From Bryum argenteum (taxonomy: Eukaryota > Streptophyta > Bryopsida > Bryales > Bryaceae): a stretch of DNA of 64,000 bases. The DNA lies in the NCBI GenBank assembly GCA_037043015.1, contig CM073321.1, positions 36,730,420-36,794,419 of the forward strand. Direction: 5' to 3'. A program made the position numbers and the translations under genes. Below the pieces are notes generated by a model. That model did no database searches, had not been told where the DNA came from, and saw only the letters and a list, made by a program, of their open reading frames with translations. Below are positions 22,212-33,417 of the stretch, piece by piece; within the stretch, counting starts at the first letter, position 1, and each line of letters begins with the position of its first letter.

Positions 22212-22849
22212 TCATTCAGTTGTACGAACGTGGCAATATTTCTTGAGAGACTGGCCACCGAGCGCTTTAGGAAGAAGTAGCACATGTTGCTGTTGCATGC
22301 CATATTTTCCCTTCAAGGAATGATTCACTCCATCCTCAATTCTGACTTCAAGTTCATACTTCCTCTTGCTCGACTCTGCCAATGGTGTGATATGAAGCTT
22401 ATCATAGAGCTCCGTGATTTCGTGATGAAGAAGATGGAGTTCAACGATGTGGGGCACATATCCCCGATAAAACGTCGACTCCTTGTTGATTTCCCTCAAC
22501 AATACCACCTTTACTAGGGGATCTAGCTTGAAATCGTCTGATCGCCAAGACCTCTCATAATCACCCTTCTCCAAATCTACCGAAAGACCAATGTTGTGCT
22601 TGGTGAGGAGATGTTGAGAAAAGAGGTTTTTCTCGCCAACTTGGTGGCACTCTGGCATCGGACAAGCAATCGGCGCAAAAGAATACGTCTTTTTATGTTC
22701 GGAATTATCAAGGTCGTTGTTAGCCGGGGTACGGGTATGGAGATGCCCGAGGTATGAGAACGGGGAAGGTAAAGGTAGGAAATAGGGAGAAGACCGGGGC
22801 TTGGAGACGACGCTCACAATTACTCCCAGGGTCCGGGTAGGGTATGGCG
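22212..22849 (-). pseudogene. C2H2 zinc-finger-like protein fragment
   Basis: The minus-strand frame has one zinc-finger-like motif, C-P-M-P-E-C followed by 11 residues and H-L-L-T-K-H (C-x4-C-x11-H-x4-H), near 22640-22580, then about 130 charged residues ending at 22212. The open frame formally begins inside the solo LTR just upstream, so the true start is lost or lies beyond the LTR. The fold and function of the C-terminal part are unknown. Confidence 0.45.
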
Positions 22850-22854
22850 GTCGT

Positions 22855-23484
22855 TGACCGGGCCGCAATCACCTAGTGATTAATTCGGTCGGGCGAGCCA
22901 GTCCTGAGCGGCCGAGGTATGATCGAGGGGGGTCAAGACCCAGGGTTACAGTCTCTCGGGGTGACTCGTCCTTGGCTCACTTCCACGGCCACGGTGCTGG
23001 TTCGGCGAGACAGATCCTTGGGCGGGGCGTTTGCGACGGCAGCTGCACAACTACGTGAGAGATTGAGACACCACGGCTCCGACTCAGTGACTACCACGGT
23101 GCCAAGGCCTCCGTAGACAGAAGCGCGATTAGAGGAGGGTAGTAGAAAATAGATAGAGGCGGGGTAAGATAGAATTGGACTGAGTCCTGTGTTTGCATTG
23201 AATTGGAGAATGCCGTAAGGCTACAAAGTTCGTGAGTACGCACTCGTGGCTAACATCCTGTTCTAGCAATACAAGGAGCTGCTATTGTATCATTCTACCC
23301 TTATTTATAATAAAACCTAATCCCTTGCGCTGCCCTTCGACTTTACTGCCTGTGTCCAAGGTCTCGATCCTCGTGGTCCTCTGATCACTGTGTCCTTGGC
23401 CTCGAGCCCCGGGGTCGTCGTTAATTCCTGGTCTCCCCGTGGCTGTGGTCTTCGATGATGATACCCGTGGTTCGGCGGGTAACA
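22855..23484 (-). mobile_element. Solo LTR fossil, 630 bp
   Basis: The sequence begins with TG and ends with CA, is flanked by the 5-bp direct repeat GTCGT (22850-22854 and 23485-23489), and has a TATA-like TATTATAAATAAGGG on the minus strand near 23305-23320, so the LTR points to the minus strand. No internal retroelement sequence is attached, which is the usual outcome of recombination between two LTRs. It is more GC-rich than its surroundings. Clean ends and target duplication suggest a moderate age. Confidence 0.8.
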
Positions 23485-23489
23485 GTCGT

Positions 23490-24040
23490 TGAACTTGATA
23501 AATTCTGTGCAACCCAAAGTGACAAATTTACAGGTCGCCAATGTAGAGTACTTTAGAGTACTAAATTTAGTCACAATTTAGTCACAAAGTTTCATTGAAA
23601 ACCTAGACAATTACTTAGAACCCCAATTCCGTTAAAATGGCACTATGCCATGTGCCATTTTGTCACATTAGATCTTACATTTGTGCTCATATAAAACGGT
23701 ATATTTTGTAATATCACAATTTTTTTTGTAATATCACTTCTTTATATAAATTGTCTCTCATTTTCCATAATATCACCTTAAAATTCTGTTATATCACATG
23801 GTTTTTGAGCTACAGTTCAGAAAGTTGAGGTATGCCATTTTACCGGAATAATGGAAATTCCGGTAAAATGGCATACCTCAACTTTCCAATTGGGGTTTTA
23901 GTCAAAATTTGGAAGAAACTTAGACATAAATATAGTCAAATTGTAGTCAAAACTTAGCCAAGAATTAGTTAAAACAATTGTAAACATACTTAAAACGTAA
24001 CAAAATTTCTAGTAATAATCTGTAAATTAAAAAAAATTGC
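23490..24040. other. Foldback (MITE-like) region
   Basis: Contains a perfect 30-bp inverted repeat (23820-23849 and 23857-23886) with a 7-base loop. A wider, imperfect echo exists: AACCCCAATTCC and AAAATGGCA near 23618-23645 match the complement of the right side at 23865-23898 (AATTGGGGTT). This nesting is typical of foldback elements. No gene. Confidence 0.7.
23820..23886. repeat. Perfect 30-bp inverted repeat with 7-base loop
   Basis: The arms read G-AAAGTTGAGGTATGCC and onward, and their exact complement. Such a hairpin, if transcribed, could be cut into small RNAs. No promoter was identified. Confidence 0.93.
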
Positions 24041-24142
24041 TATGCCCATGATCATGTGCATGGACATGGTCATGTACATGGCCATGTATGTATGTATGTA
24101 TGACCATGTGCATGACCATGCCCATGCACATGATCATAAGCA
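24040..24142. repeat. CATG-rich low-complexity tract with inverted repeat
   Basis: Made of CATG, GATCATG and TATG units. A 16-bp inverted repeat, ATGATCATGTGCATGG at 24048-24063 and its complement at 24122-24137, embraces a (TATG)n stretch. Open frames (M/H-rich) across it are compositional. Confidence 0.85.
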
Positions 24143-25150
24143 TGAAAAAGTTTTTCGTGATGGGATCCCATTCCACCACCGCCGCCTTTTCCACGCAGGT
24201 CCTATCCCTTCTAGTTACTTGCCATTGCCAGTTTGCCACGCGCATTTCCCGCATTTCTCCCCTTTCTCTCACGCCCTGGCATTCCTGATTTTGCTACAGT
24301 TTGCTTACCTCCGCATATTTGTGTTTTCGAGCTGTGTTGTCGTGTTCTGCGGGCTTTCAGGGATTAGGGTTTTTGTCGTTTCTGTCGGTTTTGTTGAAGA
24401 GGTGGATCGGGAGGTTGATTTCGCACCATTTCGGTTGAAGCGCTACGAAGAGCAGCGGAGACGAGGTCGGAGGCGGAGAGTATTGATTCACTGCGAGCAG
24501 GAGTACTTCGGCGAGTCCTGAGGAGCAGCGCCCGGAGCTTCTGCAAGACGGACTTGTGCTCGCCGGTCCTACCCGCTTGGCGGAGCTTCTGCTTGGAGGA
24601 GGTGACTTCGCGCTTTTGCTGTGATTAGTGCTGCGGTTGTGAACCCTTGAGATGGTTCACCTCGGCGGGAAAACCCTTCCCGCAAGGTTTTGATTATTTA
24701 CGCGCGTTATATAATGCTTGTTCTTATGTTTTACCCTTTTAGTTTCAAACCTCGGCATATAGTAGAAAGTCTTGGAGTCCTATCTCGCTAATCCGGACTT
24801 GTTAGAATCAAAATCCTCAATGGTTTTAGTTCTAAAAAGTTAGAAAGTGGAAAAGGGGTTAGAAGACCGGTGGATGAAATGTTGGATGGATGTAATGGAG
24901 TTGGTTTTCTCCCTACCGTTGGGCTAGGGTTGGAGAGAGTGTGTGTCTCTCTCTCTCTCCCATGTGTGGGGGAAGAGGGTGTGTGTGTGTGTGAAAGTTT
25001 TCTTAGGTTGAACTATGCAAAATAGAGTTGGGTGGTCTAACACAAATAAACTTGCAAGTAGGATGTGTGGATTCGTTGCATGTGGGTGTGAGTGTGGGTA
25101 GGTTGGAGGAGAAGATAGAAGGGTTGGAGTTTTCAATTTGGGAGTGGCTG
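24143..25150. other. Intergenic region with CT/GT microsatellites
   Basis: Mixed composition, with a (CT)n run near 24945-24960 and a (GT)n run near 24980-24995. Frames at 24042-24521 (+) and 24924-25175 (-) have no recognisable domains. I see no supported gene. Confidence 0.5.
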
Positions 25151-25690
25151 CCGACTTTGAAGGACAAGATCTCATGATTGACGAAGAATTGGGAGGCTTG
25201 CCTTAGAGATCTAGGAGCGTTGTCGAGTTATCTTTCCAACAAGACCAAGCTTGCCCTCATTGGAGCAAGGATGAGGAAGAAATCGCGATTCTACCAAAGT
25301 ACCCTTACTGGTGACGGCAGAGTTGGGGGGCCGACTTTGAAGGACGAGATCTCACGATTGACGAAGAATTGGGGGGCGTGCCTTAGAGATCTAGGAGCGT
25401 TGTTGAGTTTTCTTTCCAACAAGACCAAGCTTGCCCTCATTGGAGCAAGGACGAGGGAGAAATCGCAATTCTACCAAAGTACCCTTACTGGTGACGGCAG
25501 AGTTGAAGGGTCGGCTTTGAAGGACGAGATCTCACGATTGGCAAGGAATTGGGGGGCGTGCCTTAGAGATCCAGGAGCATTGTCGAGTTTTCTTTCTAAC
25601 GGGACCAAGCTCGCCCCCATTGGAGCAAGGACGAGGGAGAAATTGTCATTCTACCGAAGGGACCTTACTGGTGGCGGCAGATTGAGGGAA
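25151..25690 (+). repeat. 180-bp tandem triplication, open in one frame
   Basis: Three units of exactly 180 bp (25151, 25331, 25511), diverging slightly from first to third. Because 180 is a multiple of three, one plus-strand frame stays open across all units (25178-25717), giving a 60-residue repeat with T-K-N-W-x-A-C-L-R-D and L-T-G-D-G-R-V blocks. This could be a repeat protein, but the motif content and flanks (no clear start context or neighbours) make an open minisatellite equally likely. Confidence 0.85.
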
Positions 25691-25717
25691 GCCCCATTTC
25701 ATCCTCCTTTGATGTGA

Positions 25718-27280
25718 TTGTGACACTCTTAAGTAGCTAGATTGTGTGTGCAACGACCCTAGTGGGGTTAGATGCATGAATGCTTTGGAAAATGGCAATT
25801 TGTTGCCCAAAAACATGTTTGGGTTGCAGCTTGATTTGGTGATGTTGTGTTATAGTTTCATGTATGAATGTGTGTTTTCTTGCTTGTGTATCTTTGGTTT
25901 GATTGTCTTGTGTCACGATTTGAATTCGTGTGAGGGAACCCCCATGAAGCCGCCCAAAATTCTCCAATTAACCCTAAAATTGTGTAGTGGTGGAGAATTG
26001 CATGTTTAGTTGATTGTTAGCACTCATATGTTGATTGGGTGCTTAGGCTTGAGGTAGAAGGTGCTTTAATGTGATTTGCAACCCCTTTTCAGCCCTAAAT
26101 TGTGTGCTGGACCTCTTAGTCCATATGTGTTTTAGAGGCCTTAAGTGTTCCTTTTGGTCATTTTGTGCCCATAATTGAGCCCTAGGCCCTGGGTGGTCAA
26201 GTGAGGGTTATTTGAACCTCCTAGGGAGGCTTGGGGGACTCAATTCACTGCTGGAGCTACTTGTTTTGCATGAAATGGAGACTTGAGTGAATGGTGGTGT
26301 CTCCTTGTGAATCCAAACTAGAAATTGCATGTATGTATGAAGTGTAGTATCCATTGCTTGGAAGGTCGTTTTGCTTGCACCCACCCCCACGGCCAAACTT
26401 GTGGCTTAAAAACCGGGTCACCTGGATTTAGGCTCACACCGGTGCTGTTGCGAGTTCGCTGCGTTTGCTTCTGCGAGTTTGGTATATAGTGGAAGTTCTG
26501 TTTCGTGCTGCGGTGCTGCTTCGAGTTCGGTGCTGCTGCTGCTGCGAGTTCATCGCCGGTGCGTCTACGTACATCGCCGGTACGCTAGGTCCAAACTCTT
26601 TCTTACTAGTGCACTAGGGTTTAGTTGTCCAATTTCGCAGCCACAGCTCAAGGGTTTGCTGGTATAGATATTGAGGATGTTGTTGCTGCTGGTATTGGCT
26701 CGGGCGCCCCTATAGAGGGTAGAATTGCTGCTGCTGTGATAAGCTTTGTCGCGCTGCTAGATTGTCACGCTGCTAGATTGTCGCGCCCCTGTGATGAGGT
26801 TTGTCACGTTGCTGGATTGTCGCGCCTTCTGTTTAATTCCTCTTCTGTTGATGTAAATTCTGCCTCGTTGCTCGCTGCTTGGTGTGTTTGCGGGCCTCGT
26901 TCTCGTAGTCGTCTTAGCTCACTGCATTGTACAGTGGATTATAGCGCTACTGTTGCGAGTAGATGGATTTGTTAGTTGGGGTTTGGTGTAGTGCACTTGT
27001 AGTTAGAATTTGCTTGCGACTCGGTGTGTTGAGTCGTGGCGTAGCAATTTGCAGTCTGTGTGTTGAGCTGTGGCTGAGAAATTAGGGTTTAGTGCTTTTC
27101 GGGGATTGATGTGCACCGACGGTGTAGAACATGTATTTGATTTGCTTGTAGTTAATCTTTGTGCATTTGTTCGTCGACAGTGTGCAAATTCTGTATGCTC
27201 ATTTTAACCATGAAGTCTAGCAAGTTTATTGTACATGAAATCTATCTAGGTCCTTTGATTTGCTTCTTCACATTCTGTGT
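25718..27280. other. Region upstream of the ParB-like gene, no supported gene
   Basis: GT-rich DNA with imperfect repeats of TGTCGCGCTGCTAGATTG near 26745-26825. Short frames on both strands have no domains. It may contain the promoter of the downstream gene. Confidence 0.4.
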
Positions 27281-27422
27281 ATGAAGTCACGCTTGCCCTC
27301 TAACGCGAATGGTGACTCTGAAGGTGCAGACTCAATTGTGGGAGATAGAATTGCTGAAGATCTAGTTCTAGATCTAATTGCTGCAAACTTGGAGATAGTC
27401 ATATTTGAAGAAAAATATCGAG
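27281..27422 (+). CDS. Possible first exon of the ParB-like gene
   Basis: ATG at 27281 opens 47 codons rich in Asp, Glu, Ile and Leu, ending at a strong donor (CGAG then GTAAGT). If joined to the gene at 28666, the intron between would carry the 8-palindrome array. I could not find an acceptor that restores the frame without crossing a TAG at 28663, so the link is a suggestion. Confidence 0.4.
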
Positions 27423-27914
27423 GTAAGTTGACACAAAGTTTGTGTTTGAATCAGTCAACCAGGACTTGTTATGCTTTTTTGTATTTCGTATTCTCGCTTT
27501 CATTGTTGTGCATTCTTTATAGCACTTCCATTCAAAATTCAATGCTGATGCTATGGCTTGAAGCTCGTACATGTTTGAATTTCACGTAAGGTGCAGCATG
27601 TTATTCAGGATTGCTTAGTATGGTTAAAAGAAAGCCCACGCTTCCGCTTCCAACAAAGTATTCAGTAACCTCTGATTCCAACTACATATGTATTCACTAA
27701 ACTCCGAATAATACACAACAAATGCTCACAAGCAAACGTAGTTCTTCACAGACCGCCCCAATCCATAACCATCACATTTTTGTGCAGGTCAAGCCTAAGC
27801 GAAGTGCATCACAGAAGTCCTTTGCCGAGTATACAAGAAAAATAGCAGACAGGTGATCATCATCATCAGCAAAAACCCACTAAGTCGCTTGCAAATAGTT
27901 GTGGGTCCTCTCTG

Positions 27915-28584
27915 CAGTTTAGCTCGACTCGAGCTAAACTGCAATTAACACACTGTAGTTCAACTATAGCAAACTAGAAACTGCCCTTTGTATGATATGC
28001 CGCCTACATAGAAGCGGCTACAGTTTAGCTCGACTCGAGCTAAACTGTAGTGGACAGCAGTCTCTACAGTTTAGCTCGAATCGAGCTAAACTGTAGATAT
28101 TACGCTATGTGTGATAGAGTTCAGCTCGAATAAACTTAAACTGGTGCCCAAGTTAACAACAAATTTCAAATTGCAAGGCAAATAAGGGATAAGGATAAAG
28201 GGTTTAGGCTGTACTTAAATGACGTTACAATGTAATTAATACACACGTTGAGCTAGAGCCAACTATAAACTGCCCTTAGAATAAAATAATGCCTTCATAG
28301 AAGCAGCTACAGTTTAGCTCGACTCGAGCTAAACTGTAGAGGCATGCATCAACTACAGTTTAGCTCGACTCGAGCTAAACTGTCGCCAAAGTTAACAACA
28401 AAATACTAAAGACGCAGTTCAGGGTTTTGAGTTTAGTCTATATAGAAACGACGTAAGACTTGAAGTAGAGATAGACTGGTAGCTTGTAGCATGCAGTTTA
28501 GCTCGAGTCGAGCTAAACTGTAAGTTTCATATATCTTGCTAATTAAATGCCAGGCTGCAGTTTAGCTCGAGTCGAGCTAAACTG
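27915..28584. repeat. Palindrome array 5' of the ParB-like gene
   Basis: Eight copies, seven of them full 27-bp palindromes with CAGTTTAGCTCGA as the half-site around a central C or G; one (about 28112) is degenerate. Both central bases occur. Arrangement and arms match the array at 17702-18162 next to a different gene. Confidence 0.92.
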
Positions 28585-30093
28585 CAAGTAGTACTAAGAA
28601 GGATAAATCAAACTTAATTCCAAACAGATTGTATCAACTAACACACAGTTCCACTTCACAGCTAGGAGAAGGCACGAGTGCAAGAAGCGCTACAACACAT
28701 CTTCAAACTAAGGCCGTTGGACACTAACAAAGACGATGGCGACGACACGAAGCAGTTGGACTGCTGGGAATTCAAGGACCCATCGAAAGTGCTTTTGTGG
28801 TCTGCAAGATGGATTCCATACACAGCATTCCTCACCCTTGTCGTGACATACGAAGGAGATGTTGAAGACCCCATGTGCGTTGACATTGACTCCAAGCTCA
28901 CTGACTTGGACCACGAAACAGAGAAGGAAGTCATAGCGACAATCACAACCTTCAAGGAGAAAGACAATGAGTGTGCCTACAACTACGCCATTCTGATCGA
29001 TATCAAGCAGACTCGTTTTGACTTGGGGCAGTTAGTGGAGAGCTTAGAGGCATCCAGTTTCGACGAAATGAAGACCACATTGAAACATGAAATGGTAAAT
29101 AAAGCATGGCAAACCAAACAGGGGGGAGATCTTAAGGCCAAGCAGCTCGCGATCAAACTGCGATCTGTAATCTCGCATCTCACACATGCTGACATAATGG
29201 CGAAGACTCTCCACCTCAAAAGAAAAGCTACACTGGAGGGATGTGGTCTAACCGCAACGGGGAGGGGCGTACAGAGCAAGACCCCATCACGCCCGCAACG
29301 TGCTACAAGGCCTGCCCCTACAACCACCACTACTTCTGACTCGCCTGTGAAGAGGTGAGAAGCTCCAGTGAAGAAGTCGGCCGAGGCGAAGAAGAAAAAG
29401 AGCATGCTCATCCCCGAAGAGGATGCTTTTACGGCCATGAATGAGGTGATAGAGGCCATTCCGAAGAGCGTGAATACCATGGAGGAAAGCGACTTCGAGA
29501 ACGTGAACCTCATTTATCAGAAGTTCTTCACAGACTGTTAGGATTGTTTCGTCTTTCCTAAACCTGACACGAAGATGGAGATCGACACAATGAGGATGAT
29601 CGAGTCCCCTCCGCAGTGGACAATCCGGGCCTTGGAGAAGAAGGGCAAGACGGACTTGATGAATTTTCTCATCAATATGCCTGACAGATCGCAGAAGCAA
29701 ACGCTCTGCGTGATGCCGAAGTTGGAGGTGAAGCCGAACAGCTTGGAAGATATGCGGGACTGCGATTTCTGGATAATAAACGGCCAACATAGTGTCACCG
29801 CCTCAAAGCAGATGCTTGAGTCCAAAGTGCCAGAAACAAATCGTATGGACTTCCTGGTGTGGTCTGCTTTCGTAGATTGGACGAAGGATGAAGCCAAGCT
29901 CTGAAAGATTTCGGCGTTCTATAACAGAGTGAACCATTTCACTCCGTTTAAGTCGACATGGGCATCGAACATCCTTGGCGCCCGCACAGTGTGGCAGAAC
30001 TACGGGCGCCCCCTAAACAGACATGCAGCAGCTGGGGTGGCGGACAAGCGGGTGCAAGCAAAGCGTATTGTGTCACAGTACGCAAATTTTGAT

Positions 30094-30529
30094 GTAAGTA
30101 TTACCGCATGTCTACCTTTTTTGATTGATAATAAATTCACGTGATAGTTTAGCTCGACTCGAGCAAAACTGTCACTGTAGGCTAATCAAGTTCTACATTT
30201 TAATGTTCATTACATCAAAACCTGTAGCTCGCACTTAAGCTCGAGTCGAATTAAAATGATAAGTCACATGAAGGTCAGAATTGTGCGTTTGATTTATCGT
30301 GGTAGTTTAGCTCGACTCAAGCTAAACTGATGTCACTTTAGCTCGAGTTGAGCTAAACTGATGTCAGTTTAGCTCGAGTCGAGCTAAACTGTTGCTGCTG
30401 CTTCATGAACCCCAACACTTCTGTATATAACTGCTTGTAAATGCCGTATGCGCACTTTAGCTCGACTCGAGCTAAAGCGATCATCTCTTAAACTCTGAAA
30501 TCTTACACTCTACTTCTGTGGCATTGCAG
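30094..30529 (+). other. Intron 2 of the ParB-like gene with six palindromes
   Basis: GTAAGTATT donor, TTGCAG acceptor, phase 0. Palindromes lie between 30145 and 30477; the best is the 27-mer near 30364. Three of them follow each other almost directly (30303-30392), separated only by TGATG-type spacers. Confidence 0.85.
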
Positions 30530-31866
30530 AAATTCGTTGAATCTATTGGACATAGGTTTGCCATGATTGATGTTGCCAAGGCCCAGGTAGAGGTGAAGAA
30601 CAAGGTCCTCTCCCTCACTAATGAGCTGAAGATCATCACCTTCCTTGATGATCTCTGGGACCTATGGGCAGAGTTGATTGGAAGTGTTGCTCAGGGGACC
30701 CTTATCGACCCCTACCCCTTGAGGAAGCTGTGTGACAAACCAGAATTCAAACCAGACAATGACCAAATTCTCTCGAGGGAATTTTTAAAGAACCTCGGTA
30801 ACCTTTCCGAGTTGGACCATAGGAAACTCTGTACACATATGCTTAATAGGTCAGGTCCGTCTTGGAATATCCGAAGGTTACCCGAAACAACCAGTCACCC
30901 TTCTTGAAGATTGCTATTCCGTCAAGGAGTACGTTGAACGGTTGAAGCGGAAGGCGACCGCCCAACTTCAAATCCACAAGATCCGCCCCGCACTTGAGAT
31001 CTTCAAAAATAATGAGTTCAACGTGGATGCGTGCAAGAAAGAGTACCACCTCACGAAGGCCTCCAAGCACGCACTTTTGGAATAGGGTATTCCTGACAAA
31101 TATTATGCGGATCAGAGGCAGACCTAGCACAGGAATACCAACTGCGAGGATCTCTCTCCCTACGCAAAGAGGTTCTTCGAGGTGTTCCTGGAAAAGCGCA
31201 AGAAGTTCATAGGCCCTCTTGGTAGTGTTATATTCCGTTCCTTCCAGCGCAGAACACCAGAGAGGCTTTGAGAATGGCCTGAGAACTCATGGTTGGAGGT
31301 TGCTCCTAAGATAAACGTTGGAATCATCAACTTCAGATTGATTTCGGGTAGTGGCAACACCTCAGCTGATTCCTCGCCTGACCACCCATTCTTCAAAGTG
31401 TTCATGGCCATCTCATCGTCTCAGAACAAGCTAGCTCTCACAGATGTACCTTGCTAGTTCTTCGTTTGCGGGGGTGACAGTGATTACGCGCAAGTTGAGG
31501 CGTTTGCAAAAAATCCTGCCTACTTCCCAGGGGCAAATTATAAGCTGATTCCATCGATGTACTATCCATCCTCGCACGAGCGGATCGCGGGATTCAATGC
31601 GAACGCCAAGCAAGCCTCGGAGCCCATGCGTCTTCTCTTCATGATCAGGGAAGACGTAAAACTCGCAAGATTGCCAGAGACCGAGAAACCGCGCTCCAAA
31701 GCACGCGCTTTACGGGAAGCCGCGGAAGTACAACAAGTCTCAGTATCACATGTATCCGGTTGGATTGAGGATGGACTTTTATTTGCAAGTCATCCAGCTT
31801 TTTTGCCGGGAGCAAGAGAATATATTTCTTGTCTACGCCGACGGAAAAGCTGTCTGCACAAGCGTG

Positions 31867-32030
31867 GTAAGCTTCCTTACAGTTTAGCTCAACTCGAGCT
31901 AAACTGTTATACCCATATGGACCTTACAGGTTTAGCTCGACTCGAGCTAAACTGTCATGCTTGTTTTCCAACCATGTTTGATCCAGCTTCAAACTTATCT
32001 GTTGTCTTAGCTGCAATGTTTTTTTTGTAG
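31867..32030 (+). other. Intron 3 of the ParB-like gene with two palindromes
   Basis: GTAAGC donor, TTTTTTGTAG acceptor, phase 0. The palindromes at 31880-31906 and 31929-31954 fill a third of this short intron. Confidence 0.85.
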
Positions 32031-32984
32031 ATGTTGTCTCTTGATGCCTACGCCATATTCGATGCCGAAGATAAAGTGGACATCAACCAAGCGTACAGCG
32101 ATGGGCTTACTCTTGATTCCACTGACTTCTGCGTAAACGGCTATTCCGTCGACAACGTCGAGTTTCCGGAGGTCGGGGCCATGCTCTTCAAGGGCAAGCG
32201 CAAAGCTGTTGCGTCCTTGGATGACGAGGCTCTAGACGATGAGGCGGACGTCCCCGACCGGGAGGATTCTAGGTCAAGCGGAAGGCAACTTCACGATGAA
32301 GGCAACACTTACAGCCTTGGTTCCGGTAGACATGACGAAGAGCAAGACATGGAGTTGGACACAAACCCTCGGACACCGCAGGAGTCGCGTACCGCTCCTG
32401 GGCGAAGAGGCGGCATGGGGAGTGCAAAGCGGAAACGTAATCCCTTGTCGAAAGACTCACCCTCAAGTAGGTTCAAGGCTGAGGAGAGTGCGGAATTTGC
32501 AGCACTACAACGGATATTTGAGGAGCAGACGGCACATCGGAAGAAATTGGAAGAGCTCCTTGCGCAGCAGCAAATTGCGCAGAAAGAACGCGATAAGATG
32601 GACCAGGAACACCATGCCCAAATGATGGAGATGATGCAGGTTTTATCTTCTGGCAAGCCATTAACTTCGGTTCAAACAATGGCAATCACTACTGCTCAGA
32701 GTGGTGATGCAGGAGCTACACATGCTGGTCCTACTACTTCGCAACCACTCACGTCCTCGCTGCCTCCAACTACCGAGCCTTCCGCGCCTACGCCTTCCTC
32801 TCCTACGCCTGAATTACGACCTGTGGGTGACGCAGAAGAAGAATCTACAGGTCCTCCGTCAACTTAGATTTTGGATCAAGTGTATAGTATTTAAGCTGTA
32901 AATGCTGGAAAACACATATACATGTGAAATTTTGTATCAAACTCAAACATTTTCTTGTAATTAATACATGCCTTTACTATTTTG

Positions 32985-33011
32985 CAGTTTAGCTCGACTC
33001 GAGCTAAACTG
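32985..33011. repeat. Single palindrome 3' of the ParB-like gene
   Basis: A perfect 27-bp member about 120 bp after the stop codon, probably in or near the 3' untranslated region. Confidence 0.9.
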
Positions 33012-33417
33012 TTGCCCTTTTTCTATCTGCTTCATGTTGGCTCCCATATTCTATTTCCTCCATCATATTGTTTTCTGATTCCACGAACTTGTATTGCGCT
33101 GCTAGATAATAACTTGGATGACGAAGCAATCGATGTTCCAGTCATGGATGATGTCATGCTTGAATGTTATTGCCATGAGCGGGTTCCACCGGTGGAGGAC
33201 ACACTTAAAATGCATGATGTCTCACATAAAGAGAATGTTGTTGCTTTCCGTGATGAGATAGATTGCACTCAGCAGTCTCTTGGGTCAATGGGTGTCCAAG
33301 TTGACTAAGAGAAGAGCAATTATGATAATCAAGTATATTCAATTCTATACACTCTGCTCTCACCCATGGCCTTGATGCGATGTATTACATGATTATGACC
33401 TTGAATTCATTGCACCA

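Larger units (their letters stand above)
28666..32867 (+). pseudogene. Large ParB/DGQHR-like protein gene with palindrome-bearing introns
   Basis: Exons 28666-30093, 30530-31866 and 32031-32867, joined by clean phase-0 GT-AG introns (GTAAGT...TTGCAG and GTAAGC...TTGTAG). The protein would be about 1,200 residues. Near 29765-29815 it reads W-I-I-N-G-Q-H-S-V-T-A-S, which resembles the G-Q-H-R motif of ParB/Srx-like DGQHR domains, with a following A-F-Y-N-R-V-N like the Asn-containing helix of that family. A basic Ser/Thr/Pro-rich linker lies near 29260-29400. The last exon has an acidic patch, a basic K-R-K-R-N-P (likely nuclear signal), a coiled coil near 32490-32640 and a Thr/Pro-rich tail. 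Roughly seven in-frame stops, including those near 29356, 29539 and 29902, and one frameshift near 30870 show it is decaying. Family assignment is tentative. Confidence 0.6.

Noticed and set aside
24042-24521. His/Met-rich metal-binding protein
   Set aside because: The H-V/M-H-D pattern is the CATG-rich tract translated; the opposite strand gives the same composition.
27915-28584. CRISPR-like array
   Set aside because: Repeats are palindromic and spaced irregularly (about 45-200 bp), with no uniform spacers and no cas genes, in intron-bearing eukaryotic DNA.
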